From UBA1181 sp045113275 (GTDB lineage Bacteria > Bacteroidota > Bacteroidia > Bacteroidales > Paludibacteraceae): 7,625 bases of DNA. The stretch is from the NCBI GenBank assembly GCA_045113275.1, contig JBGUIU010000134.1:1-7625 (forward strand), read 5' to 3'. Both the position numbers and the translations under genes were made by a program. Below the pieces are notes generated by a model. The model ran no database searches. It was not told the DNA's origin and was given only the letters and a program-made list of their open reading frames with translations. This document shows positions 1 through 5,699 of this stretch, piece after piece. The stretch's first letter is position 1; each line of letters opens with the position of its first letter.

Positions 1-36
1 ACGTTCAATATATCTAATGTATGTCTCCTTATATTT

Positions 37-69
37 AAAATGAGTGAATGGATATTTGCTCATTTTTTT
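37..69 (+). terminator. Intrinsic terminator-like hairpin at the left edge
   Basis: An AAAATGAG arm (37-44) is complementary to CTCATTTT (59-66). The pairing continues inward through two G-T wobbles and A-T pairs to a GGAT loop at 50-53, giving a 13-bp stem. A run of seven T (63-69) closes it on the + strand, so it most likely ends a + strand transcript from outside the window. No gene end is visible in the 36 bases before it. Confidence 0.6.
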
Positions 70-122
70 ATTTTAAGGAGAGGTTCAGTCTGAAATACGT
101 GAAACGGCTTTTTCAGATTACG

Positions 123-173
123 AAAAAACACAGTTCCGATGCTGAAAATATAGTGTTGGAACTGTGTTTTTTT
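123..173 (+). terminator. Strong intrinsic terminator, 15-bp perfect stem extended by wobble pairs
   Basis: AAAAAACACAGTTCC (123-137) and GGAACTGTGTTTTTT (158-172) are perfect complements. In + strand RNA the stem can continue through 138-144 against 151-157 using G-U wobbles, leaving a six-base loop (145-150). Those wobbles become C-A mismatches in the minus-strand RNA, so the full fold favours + strand transcription. The T run on one side and A run on the other would still let the 15-bp core also end the leftward yhbY transcript, whose stop codon is 66 bp away. I infer a bidirectional terminator with its main duty on the + strand. Confidence 0.8.
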
Positions 174-238
174 ATTCGGCATGAACCGGTATCCGATGCC
201 TGCAGATTGTCAGGCAGAGGCTGAATATCAGGAAAGGA

Positions 239-535
239 TCAGTGTTTAGGCAGAACGAACTTTGAATCCTTTTTTTTCTGTTTGAACAGAGTAAGCACGT
301 TACCCAGCATCTGAACGAATTCAGCTCCTGTCAGTCTGCATAATTCCGCGGCCGCTTCATCGCGGTTGTCCTTGTTGGCTCCGTTTACCTTAACTTTCAG
401 CAGTTCATGGTGATCCAGACTTGATTTGATTTCATCTATAACGCTGTCCGTAATGCCTTTCTGTCCGATGATTACAACCGGCTTCAGTTCGTGTGCGTTG
501 CTTTTTAAATATAATATTTGATCTCTTGTTAGCAT
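239..535 (-). CDS. yhbY: YhbY-type CRM-domain RNA-binding protein
   Basis: A small basic protein of the YhbY/CRM family, which binds RNA through a KH-like fold and is associated with pre-50S ribosomal particles in the cytoplasm. From the start chosen it has 98 residues, against about 97 in E. coli. It shows the family pattern throughout: KSNAHELKPVVIIGQKG at about 11-27, with GQKG (24-27) as the GxxG-like loop, then DHHELLKVKV at 41-50, a conserved TGAEFVQMLGNVLTLF block at 69-84, and a Lys-rich tail ending LPKH. I start at the ATG at 533-535 because the homology begins there and AAGAAG lies just upstream. A longer in-frame start at 578-580 would add 15 residues foreign to the family. It diverges from dnaQ. 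In E. coli yhbY sits instead near greA and ftsH, so the neighbourhood differs. Family assignment is secure; the exact role in ribosome assembly is known only from relatives. Confidence 0.9.
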   Translation of the reverse strand: MLTRDQILYLKSNAHELKPVVIIGQKGITDSVIDEIKSSLDHHELLKVKVNGANKDNRDEAAAELCRLTGAEFVQMLGNVLTLFKQKKKDSKFVLPKH

Positions 536-595
536 AATCTTCTTGATACTGTTAAATTTAGAATGTCGATATGATAACATAGTGAGTCGGATATT

Positions 596-601
596 TATAA
601 T
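596..601 (+). promoter_or_regulatory. Candidate -10 box for dnaQ in the divergent spacer
   Basis: A perfect TATAAT lies at 596-601, 27 bp before the dnaQ ATG at 629. This would place the transcript start near 608 and give a leader of about 20 nt. No good -35 is seen at the usual distance; only GATAAC-like sequence is there. This position also argues against a TTG start at 611, which would be almost at the 5' end of the RNA. No clear yhbY promoter could be picked out of the same AT-rich spacer. Confidence 0.4.
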
Positions 602-628
602 TAAATTTTATTGGACCTGGTAAATAAG

Positions 629-1372
629 ATGGAAATTGATAATTGCAGATGCATATTTCTTGATACTGAAACAACCGGTAAAAGTGACGAGGGCGGTGCC
701 GCCCATATCGGACACAGGGTTATTGAAATAGGTGCCGTCGAGGTGGTTAACCGCAAGCTTACAGATAATAATTATCAGTGCTATCTTAATCCGCACCGCA
801 AGGTTGATGAGGAGGCTGTGCAGGTTCACGGCATTACCGATGAATTTCTGGCAGATAAACCTGATTTCAGGGATATTGCAGATCAGTTCATTGAATATAT
901 TCGCGGTGCTGTGCTGATTATTCACAATGCAAAATTCGACGTTGGATTCCTTGATCAGGAGCTTGAGTTAAACGGCTACAAGGAAAGGATCGAGGAACTG
1001 TGCACAGTGGTGGACTCTTATGCCGAGGCCAAGGAACTGCTTCCAGGTCATGCGAAATACAGTCTTGACGCCCTGAGCAAAATGTTCGAGGTGCAGGGAA
1101 AATACGACCGAAGTTTCCACGGCGCTCTGCTGGACTCCAAAATTCTTGCCGATGTTTATCTGGCTATGACAGGAGGTCAGAATACCATGGACAGCATGTT
1201 CCGCGCCGACATGAATTCGGCTCACGGCGATGCATCCGAGGACGGCAGACTTGTCTCTGAAGGTTCTCTTATGGTGCTTAAGGCAAGCGAGGAGGAACTG
1301 CAGGCTCATGCAAAGAAACTCTCAAGCCTGAATAAAAGCAAGACATCCAACTGGGATCTGTATTATCTCTGA
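629..1372 (+). CDS. dnaQ: DNA polymerase III epsilon subunit (3'-5' proofreading exonuclease)
   Basis: Epsilon removes misincorporated nucleotides 3'-5' and binds the alpha subunit (DnaE) in the replicative core polymerase. The product is 247 aa (E. coli 243). The DEDDh exonuclease residues are all present: D12 and E14 in LDTETTG, D104 in HNAKFDVGF, H164 and D169 in HGALLDSKILADVYLAMTGG. An Ala/Asp/Ser-rich linker follows from about 192 to 215. The C-terminal segment (about 216-247, with EEELQAHAKKL and a tryptophan near the end) matches the alpha-binding tail. I chose ATG 629 because it puts the first catalytic pair at exactly the E. coli positions D12/E14; the in-frame TTG at 611 adds six residues. 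Neither start has a strong ribosome-binding site. The beta-clamp binding region, QTSMAF in E. coli, is changed to QNTMDSMF at 184-191. The gene diverges from yhbY and converges with the HD-GYP gene. Confidence 0.96.
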   Translation: MEIDNCRCIFLDTETTGKSDEGGAAHIGHRVIEIGAVEVVNRKLTDNNYQCYLNPHRKVDEEAVQVHGITDEFLADKPDFRDIADQFIEYIRGAVLIIHNAKFDVGFLDQELELNGYKERIEELCTVVDSYAEAKELLPGHAKYSLDALSKMFEVQGKYDRSFHGALLDSKILADVYLAMTGGQNTMDSMFRADMNSAHGDASEDGRLVSEGSLMVLKASEEELQAHAKKLSSLNKSKTSNWDLYYL

Positions 1373-1411
1373 CGATTTGCTCTCTTTTCACGTATTTTAT
1401 GCAGTGTCAGG

Positions 1412-1442
1412 CGCCGAATGCGGCGGATGACCGTCTGAACGG
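1412..1442 (+). repeat. Two small adjacent hairpins downstream of dnaQ
   Basis: CGCCG (1412-1416) and CGGCG (1421-1425) flank an AATG loop. Immediately after, CCGT (1431-1434) and ACGG (1439-1442) flank CTGA. Neither is followed by a T run, so this is not a standard intrinsic terminator. They could protect the dnaQ mRNA 3' end or assist Rho-dependent termination, but that is a guess. The rest of the 1373-1453 spacer shows nothing else. Confidence 0.3.
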
Positions 1443-1453
1443 CATGTTCCAAG

Positions 1454-1479
1454 AAAAAAGGCACGATGAAATCGTGCCC
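1454..1479 (-). terminator. Intrinsic terminator of the HD-GYP gene
   Basis: GGCACGAT (1460-1467) and ATCGTGCC (1471-1478) form an 8-bp stem around a GAA loop. On the minus strand it is followed by six U (A run at 1454-1459 on +). It lies 26 bp past the TAG stop of the HD-GYP gene. There is no T run on the + side, so it should not terminate dnaQ efficiently by itself. Confidence 0.88.
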
Positions 1480-1504
1480 TGATTCAGATTGAATATTACT
1501 TTGG

Positions 1505-3046
1505 CTAGTTTTGAACGTGTCCGTCTATTTTTTCCTTGATTGCGACAAATTTATCGAAGTTCTGAATAAACAGATCTGTCAGTTTAGGATCGAAATGCTG
1601 TCCGCGCTCTTCCTTGAAAAGTTCATAAATTTTATCCATCGGCCACTTATGCTTGTAACAGCGTTCGGAGGCCAGTGCATCAAAAACATCTGCAATGGCT
1701 GCAATGCGTCCGTTTAACGGAATATCCTCTCCGGAAAGTCCGTTCGGATAACCGGTTCCGTTCCATTTTTCATGGTGGTAGAAAGCAACCTCTGCGGCTA
1801 CGTTGAAAAGTTCGATATTTGAATCCTTCAGCAGTTCATAACCGATCTGGGAGTGGGTCCTCATTACCTCCCACTCGTAGTTATCGAGTTTGCCGGGTTT
1901 ATGAAGTATATCGTCAGGAATGGCGATTTTTCCGAGATCGTGCAGCGGAGCTGCCTGCTTAAGCAGATTGATATCTCTCTGAGGAACTCCGGCAAGCTTG
2001 GCAAGCAGTTCACAGTACTGACTTACCCGTTTAACATGTATTCCTGATTCCTTCGACCTGCTTTCAACGATTTCGCAGATGCGGTACATGATCTCGCGCT
2101 GGTTGCGGTTAAGCAGTGCGTTCAGATATATATTGCGGTAGTGATTCGAAATCGTATCCTGAAGAAGATTTGCAAGATCCTCATTGTAGCTGTAACCTGT
2201 ATTTTCGGCAAGATTCAGGTAGAAAACAACTCCGTGATAGTCGGAATAGGCCAGTGTTGTAACCTCCTGATCTCTGTATGTCGCTTTACGGTTCACAGCG
2301 GTTTCTGCAATGATTTCAGAAGGAAGATCCTCCTGTCTGACTCTTTCACCTGTGTAATAATCATGAAACTCGCACATATCTCCCATTGGATTTATAAAAG
2401 AGAAAATGTGACCCTTGAAATCCCGCTTCTGCGGTCTTTCCTTGTTCAGATAAAAATAAAGGTTTTCGTAAATAAATCTGGCGGCGGCCTTCAAATCGGT
2501 GAAACTTACCAGTCTCTGTGAAAGTCTGTTCAGCTGCAGAATCTTTGTGGTGGCCGAACACAGCTCTCTCTTGTCGTTAAAGGCATGAAGGTTGGAACGG
2601 ATCATGAGTCGCAGTTTCTGGGTCGTAAGTTCCGTTTTTTCCTTGTAGTCGTTGATATCGTAGAGTTCCAGAATCTGATCTTCCGGAACCTGGCCCGGCT
2701 GACCAGTCCTTAAAACAATTCGCACCAGATGATTATTCAGTTCATTGCGGATGTAATTCGCCACATCAAGACCGGAATGTTCGTTTTCCATAACAACATC
2801 CAGAATAACAAGGGCGATGTCTTCCGTTTTCCGCATTATCTCGCAGGCTTCTTCTCCCGAATATGCCGAAATGAATTCAATCGGCATATTGTCATATTCA
2901 ATGCCGAGCATGGCAAGTCTGGTGATGCGATGAACGTCTTCCTCATCGTCAACAATTAAAATCTTCCATGAAGCAAGTTCATTGTAGATTTTAAAATTTT
3001 CGGTTGTAAATTCGATGGTTTTCGAGAGTTTGTCATTGTTGCTCAT
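1505..3046 (-). CDS. REC-DUF3369-HD-GYP response regulator, likely c-di-GMP phosphodiesterase
   Basis: A 513-aa cytoplasmic two-component output protein with no membrane segment. Residues about 27-150 are a receiver domain: acidic pair D33/D34 in ILIVDDEEDVH, phospho-acceptor D83 in LVILDVVME, T114 in VLRTGQPGQ and conserved K135. Residues about 165-310 match the DUF3369 type of middle domain that often sits between REC and HD-GYP. Residues about 315-500 are HD-GYP, with H337, H369-D370 (HDLGK), H398, H424-H425-E426 and GYP at 432-434, then D453. The metal-binding set therefore looks complete, and hydrolysis of cyclic di-GMP is the expected activity. The loop reads HHEKWNGTGYP, with N in place of the usual D before G, a change I believe is tolerated in this subfamily. 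No histidine kinase is adjacent, so the partner is elsewhere. ATG 3046 is chosen because it gives the usual short lead before the receiver domain, but its best Shine-Dalgarno match is about 18 nt away. Confidence 0.93.
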   Translation of the reverse strand: MSNNDKLSKTIEFTTENFKIYNELASWKILIVDDEEDVHRITRLAMLGIEYDNMPIEFISAYSGEEACEIMRKTEDIALVILDVVMENEHSGLDVANYIRNELNNHLVRIVLRTGQPGQVPEDQILELYDINDYKEKTELTTQKLRLMIRSNLHAFNDKRELCSATTKILQLNRLSQRLVSFTDLKAAARFIYENLYFYLNKERPQKRDFKGHIFSFINPMGDMCEFHDYYTGERVRQEDLPSEIIAETAVNRKATYRDQEVTTLAYSDYHGVVFYLNLAENTGYSYNEDLANLLQDTISNHYRNIYLNALLNRNQREIMYRICEIVESRSKESGIHVKRVSQYCELLAKLAGVPQRDINLLKQAAPLHDLGKIAIPDDILHKPGKLDNYEWEVMRTHSQIGYELLKDSNIELFNVAAEVAFYHHEKWNGTGYPNGLSGEDIPLNGRIAAIADVFDALASERCYKHKWPMDKIYELFKEERGQHFDPKLTDLFIQNFDKFVAIKEKIDGHVQN

Positions 3047-3062
3047 AAAATAATACCCGCAT
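3033..3062 (-). promoter_or_regulatory. Nine-codon upstream reading frame overlapping the HD-GYP start
   Basis: Reading leftwards, GGAGGGG (about 3066-3072 on the complementary strand) is followed after ACT by an ATG at 3060-3062. That frame encodes MRVLFYEQQ and stops with TGA at 3033-3035, so it runs through the HD-GYP ATG (3044-3046) in another frame. The strong ribosome-binding site is well spaced for this minicistron and about 18 nt from the HD-GYP start. The observation is direct. That it is translated and couples or controls HD-GYP translation is inference; an error in the start region or simple loose spacing could also explain it. Confidence 0.35.
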
Positions 3063-3118
3063 AGTCCCCTCCGGATTTTACTTTAATTATTGCCTTCACG
3101 TAAGAACGGAAAGTTAAG

Positions 3119-3146
3119 ATTATGATCTGACTCATAAATAATTCAG
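3119..3146 (-). promoter_or_regulatory. Candidate promoter for the HD-GYP gene
   Basis: On the minus strand CTGAAT (3141-3146) and CATAAT (3119-3124) are separated by 16 bp, giving a passable -35/-10 pair about 75 bp before the HD-GYP ATG. Both boxes are only partial matches to the sigma-70 consensus, and other AT-rich hexamers lie nearby. Confidence 0.25.
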
Positions 3147-3149
3147 GGC

Positions 3150-3363
3150 CTACGCATGACCATCAGATTTATCTCTCAACTCTTCTGCTGCTTTTTTGAA
3201 AAATTTTGATTTTCATGTCGTAATCTCAGCTTTTGGAATCGTCGTTAATCATCTTGTTTCTTCTGCCAACCAATCGAACCTTTTGACTTCATTTGCACTC
3301 TGTCAGATTTAGATCTTGCCTTCTACAAATAGATTGGCAACCGTCATTATGTTCTCGTCAAGT
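3150..3363 (-). pseudogene. Possible decayed gene in the gap left of the first insertion sequence
   Basis: A single minus-strand frame starting at the left end of the first insertion sequence yields protein-like blocks separated by stop codons: TLDENIMTVANLFVEGKI, SANEVKRFDWLAEETR, LTTIPKAEITT, KSKFFKKAAEELRDKSDGHA. The frame never shifts, but five internal or final stops of all three kinds interrupt it, ending with TAG at 3150-3152. I do not recognise the family. It could be the 3' remnant of a gene cut by the insertion, or a chance reading of AT-rich DNA. Together with the two leader features next to the HD-GYP gene, this is all that I see in the 3047-3364 stretch. Confidence 0.3.
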
Positions 3364-3364
3364 G

Positions 3365-3392
3365 TCCGGAACTTCGGCAGTTGCGTAATATA
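3365..3392 (+). repeat. Left terminal inverted repeat of insertion sequence 1
   Basis: The sequence from TCCGGAACTTCGG through CAGTTGCGTAATATA aligns with the complement of 5476-5503. The alignment has one unpaired base on each side and two substitutions. The inner GCGTAATATA is identical in both ends. Confidence 0.8.
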
Positions 3393-3404
3393 AAAATCAC
3401 TCAA

Positions 3405-3429
3405 AAGCCTTACGGGGCTTATTTTTTTT
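3405..3429 (+). terminator. Intrinsic terminator in the leader of insertion sequence 1
   Basis: AAGCC (3405-3409) pairs with GGCTT (3416-3420), with a possible extra T-G pair and a TACG loop. After one A comes a run of eight T (3422-3429). It lies between the left inverted repeat and the transposase promoter, so it would stop transcription entering from outside while leaving the element's own promoter unaffected. Confidence 0.7.
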
Positions 3430-3452
3430 GATTAAAATTTATTAAAATTATC

Positions 3453-3481
3453 TTGCGTAACATGACGTAATGCGGTATCAT
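3453..3481 (+). promoter_or_regulatory. Transposase promoter of insertion sequence 1
   Basis: TTGCGT (3453-3458) and TATCAT (3476-3481) are 17 bp apart, an acceptable sigma-70 pair, and would start RNA near 3488, about 20 nt before the ATG. The -35 box is embedded in GCGTAACATGACGTAATGCG, where CGTAA occurs twice 10 bp apart; CGTAA is also in both terminal repeats. If transposase recognises this motif it could repress its own promoter, which is inference. Confidence 0.45.
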
Positions 3482-3507
3482 TACAAAAGTTTTTATACAT
3501 CTTTGAA

Positions 3508-5430
3508 ATGATAATCATGAGAATAACCAGAACCGGCAAACCAGATAATTTTTACTATTACATTATTGAAGACTATCGTGATGAAAATGGACGAAAGAAA
3601 ACCAGAACTGTTGAATCATTAGGCTGCGCAAGAGTAATCAGAGAAAAATATAATGTTCCTGATGCCGAGGCATGGTGTAAAAATTATGTAGCTCAAAAGA
3701 ATGAAGAACTGCAGAATTCAAAAATTAATAACAAAAGAGTGTTAACCATAAAGCTTCGTGAGGATTTACCCAAGAATTCTTCCAGCAGCATTTTTAATGT
3801 CGGTTACTTAATCCTTGAAAAACTTTACTATTCTTTCGGTATCGCTAATATTTGCGATGAAATTATGAATAATCACCCCCACATTAACGGATTTGATTTA
3901 AACGATATCCTGAAAACCATGCTGTTCGGCAGAATTCTGTATCCATCATCCAAAGCCGCTCTTGTATCAGATTATCAGTATCGTCTTCTTGAAAACAGCA
4001 AAATTGAATTGCAGCATGTCTATCGTGCCATGGATTTGCTCCATGAAAACAGTAATTTAATTCAGAACAGGCTGTATCAGTATTCTTCTCAGGAATGCTG
4101 CAGAGATGTTTCAAGATTGTATTATGACTGCACCAATTTCTATACCGAAAAAGAACTCGAAGACTGCGACAGAACTCATATGTCAGATGAATGGCATAGT
4201 GAGCACACCCTGCGAAAATATGGTAAATCAAAAGAAAACAGACCTAATCCTGTTGTTCAGATGGGACTGTTCATGGATGGTGACGGAATGCCTTTGGGAT
4301 TTTGCATCAATCCAGGCTGTACCAATGAACAGAAGACAATGATTCCTCTGGAGGAAAAGATTATCAAAAATTTTAACACTGAAGATATCATTGTCTGCAC
4401 CGACTGCGGTCTGTCCGGTGATGACAACCGTAAATTCAACAATGTTGATTCTGACGATATTCTGGTTAAAGGGGGATTTAAGGGTCAGCGACATTTCATC
4501 TGTACTCAATCTCTCAAAAAACTGAAGGATTTTCTTAAAAAATGGGCTCTAGAACCTTCTGATTGGTCTTTCTGCAGACGCAGACCTGACGGTCATTCTG
4601 AAACTGTAATCGGGTTTAATCTCGAAGACCTTTATAATTCTGATGATTTATATTCTGAATATTACAATACGGTATTCTTCAAGGAACGTACAACCTCGGA
4701 AAACGGTCTTGATTCAAGACTTATTGTTACATTTTCTCTTAAGTATATGGATTATATGCGTTCTCTTCGCGAGCGCAAAATCAACCGGGCTCTTAAAATG
4801 ATTGATTCAGGCCGCTGTTACATTGAAAATGAGCGCAGTCCAAGAGCACTAATTAAAAAAACTTATGCAACAGATAACGGAGAAGTGGCCAGGCACAAGG
4901 CTGCTTCCATTGATACGGATAAAATTGCTTCCGATGAAATGTTTGATGGTTTTTATGCCGTTGCGACTAATTTATTTGATTTGCAAATCGGGAAAATTAT
5001 AAAAATAAATTCACGCAGATGGGAAATCGAAGAGTGTTTCAGAATAATGAAAACTGATTTGGAAGCCAGACCGTTCTATCACAGCAAAGATCAAAGAATC
5101 ATATCCCACTTCATGACATGCTTTATGGCACTTTTGCTGATAAGAGGAATTGAGAGGAAAATTTCGGAGCGCAACAGTAACAAAATAAAGTATCCTGAAT
5201 CTAAATATACCATTACACAGATACTGAAAACTTTAAAAGATCTTCGTGTTATCGCACTGGATGGAGGCGCAGGCTATCAGCCTGATTACAACAATTCTCA
5301 ACTTGTAACAGATCTGCTGGATTGCTTTGATCTTAAGGAATTTGAACATATGGTAGTTATGAAGGACAGTATGAAAAAAATTTTAAAAAATATTAAGAAA
5401 AGTCCAAAAATGATCAAAACTCAAAAATAA
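3508..5430 (+). CDS. DDE transposase, IS1634 family
   Basis: A 640-aa cut-and-paste type transposase that acts on the ends of its own element. The N-terminus (about 1-40, FYYYIIEDYRDENGRKKTRTVESLG region) is the short beta-rich leader typical of IS1634-family proteins. The catalytic acids can be placed at D207 (YYDCTNFYTE), D299 (VCTDCGLSG) and E508 in RRWEIEECFRIMK, which fits R-x3-E-x6-K with R504 and K515. The tyrosine normally three residues before R504 is replaced by N501. A long insertion of about 200 residues separates the second D from the E, as usual for IS4-superfamily enzymes. The C-terminus is Lys-rich. The gene is uninterrupted. Two ATGs (3508 and 3517) are possible; neither has a clear Shine-Dalgarno, so poor initiation may keep expression low. 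Codon use is more AT-rich than in dnaQ and the HD-GYP gene, consistent with an acquired element. Confidence 0.92.
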   Translation: MIIMRITRTGKPDNFYYYIIEDYRDENGRKKTRTVESLGCARVIREKYNVPDAEAWCKNYVAQKNEELQNSKINNKRVLTIKLREDLPKNSSSSIFNVGYLILEKLYYSFGIANICDEIMNNHPHINGFDLNDILKTMLFGRILYPSSKAALVSDYQYRLLENSKIELQHVYRAMDLLHENSNLIQNRLYQYSSQECCRDVSRLYYDCTNFYTEKELEDCDRTHMSDEWHSEHTLRKYGKSKENRPNPVVQMGLFMDGDGMPLGFCINPGCTNEQKTMIPLEEKIIKNFNTEDIIVCTDCGLSGDDNRKFNNVDSDDILVKGGFKGQRHFICTQSLKKLKDFLKKWALEPSDWSFCRRRPDGHSETVIGFNLEDLYNSDDLYSEYYNTVFFKERTTSENGLDSRLIVTFSLKYMDYMRSLRERKINRALKMIDSGRCYIENERSPRALIKKTYATDNGEVARHKAASIDTDKIASDEMFDGFYAVATNLFDLQIGKIIKINSRRWEIEECFRIMKTDLEARPFYHSKDQRIISHFMTCFMALLLIRGIERKISERNSNKIKYPESKYTITQILKTLKDLRVIALDGGAGYQPDYNNSQLVTDLLDCFDLKEFEHMVVMKDSMKKILKNIKKSPKMIKTQK

Positions 5431-5439
5431 AAGAACAAC

Positions 5440-5470
5440 CCCTCAGCCCAATAATTTCAAGGGTTGGGGG
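5440..5470 (+). terminator. Strong hairpin after the first transposase gene
   Basis: Positions 5440-5449 pair with 5461-5470 over 10 bp (eight Watson-Crick and two G-T pairs) around an 11-base loop. It starts 9 bp after the TAA stop. It is followed by AAATATATATTA, not a T run, so it may act as an RNA 3'-end stabiliser or weak terminator. Confidence 0.5.
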
Positions 5471-5475
5471 AAATA

Positions 5476-5503
5476 TATATTACGCCAACTGTCGAACTTC
5501 GGA
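5476..5503 (-). repeat. Right terminal inverted repeat of insertion sequence 1
   Basis: Read on the minus strand, TCCGAAGTTCGACAGTT followed by GGCGTAATATA matches the left end at 3365-3392 apart from one indel on each side and two substitutions. Confidence 0.8.
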
Positions 5504-5553
5504 TTTTATTGAAAAAAAAACACAAAAATTTGTTCAAATATTCTCAATATGTA
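5504..5553. other. 50-bp AT-rich spacer between the two insertion sequences
   Basis: This stretch includes a run of nine A (near 5512-5520) and ends in TATGTA just before the second element. It has no reading frame. It is probably leftover target DNA, and its last bases (5548-5553) are where a target duplication of the second element would be found. Confidence 0.6.
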
Positions 5554-5566
5554 CCCAAACTTTTCT
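5554..5566 (+). repeat. Left terminal inverted repeat of insertion sequence 2
   Basis: CCCAAACTTTTCT is perfectly complementary to 7613-7625. With one gap the similarity continues inward (AATCTA here, TAATTTA at the other end). Confidence 0.88.
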
Positions 5567-5638
5567 AATCTAGATAAGTACTAATCAATAATTTTTTCAA
5601 AAAATCGTATAAATCACTGATCTATTTGATTTTTTAAC

Positions 5639-5667
5639 TTGAATTAAGGATTTATCCATGTTATACT
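5639..5667 (+). promoter_or_regulatory. Transposase promoter of insertion sequence 2
   Basis: TTGAAT (5639-5644) and TATACT (5662-5667) are exactly 17 bp apart, and TG one base before the -10 makes it an extended -10 promoter. RNA would start near 5674, giving a leader of about 26 nt. This is the best sigma-70 match in the window. Confidence 0.72.
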
Positions 5668-5689
5668 AGATATGTTATTATAAATCTAG
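5666..5689 (+). repeat. Inverted repeat between promoter and transposase start, insertion sequence 2
   Basis: CTAGAT (5666-5671) and ATCTAG (5684-5689) form a 6-bp inverted repeat around a 12-base AT-rich loop. It spans the predicted transcript start and ends right before the weak ribosome-binding site CGGA (5690-5693). If transcription starts inside it, only RNA reading in from upstream would contain both arms and could fold and mask the site. It may instead be a binding site for a protein. Confidence 0.35.
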
Positions 5690-5699
5690 CGGAATCATT

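Larger units (their letters stand above)
3365..5503 (+). mobile_element. Insertion sequence 1 (IS1634-type), complete-looking
   Basis: An element of about 2.14 kb with one transposase gene between imperfect inverted ends (3365-3392 and 5476-5503). Inside the left end lie a terminator, a promoter and a second copy of the CGTAA motif found in the ends; after the gene lies a strong hairpin. The ends were set where outer complementarity starts (TCCG on both sides) and are uncertain by a few bases. No target-site duplication could be matched: CAAGTG precedes the left end and TTTTAT follows the right, so the flanks have diverged or the ends are slightly misplaced. The gene is unbroken, so the element may be active. 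Confidence 0.82.

Noticed and set aside
74..224. AAGGAGAGG followed by a GTG at 99 opening a 41-codon frame
   Set aside because: Spacing of about 15 nt is too long, the start is not ATG, and the frame runs through the terminator hairpin.
536..580. Longer yhbY start at 578-580
   Set aside because: The 15 added residues do not resemble the family, while the internal ATG gives the normal length of about 98 residues.
611..628. TTG codon giving a six-residue longer DnaQ
   Set aside because: The ATG at 629 places the catalytic D and E at the same positions as in E. coli, and a TATAAT at 596-601 would put the RNA start almost on the TTG.
608..1309. Minus-strand open frames opposite dnaQ
   Set aside because: They mirror the coding bias of dnaQ and resemble no protein family.
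2141..2521. Open frame of 126 codons on the + strand inside the HD-GYP gene
   Set aside because: It is antisense to a clearly conserved protein, has no homology I recognise and no convincing ribosome-binding site.
1505..3046. HD-GYP loop with N instead of D (HHEKWNGTGYP) as a sign of lost activity
   Set aside because: All metal ligands and the GYP motif remain, and this change is one I believe is common in this subfamily.
3316..3340. TTGCC/GGCAA inverted repeat as a possible element end or operator
   Set aside because: Only 5 bp with a 15-base loop, expected by chance in this composition.
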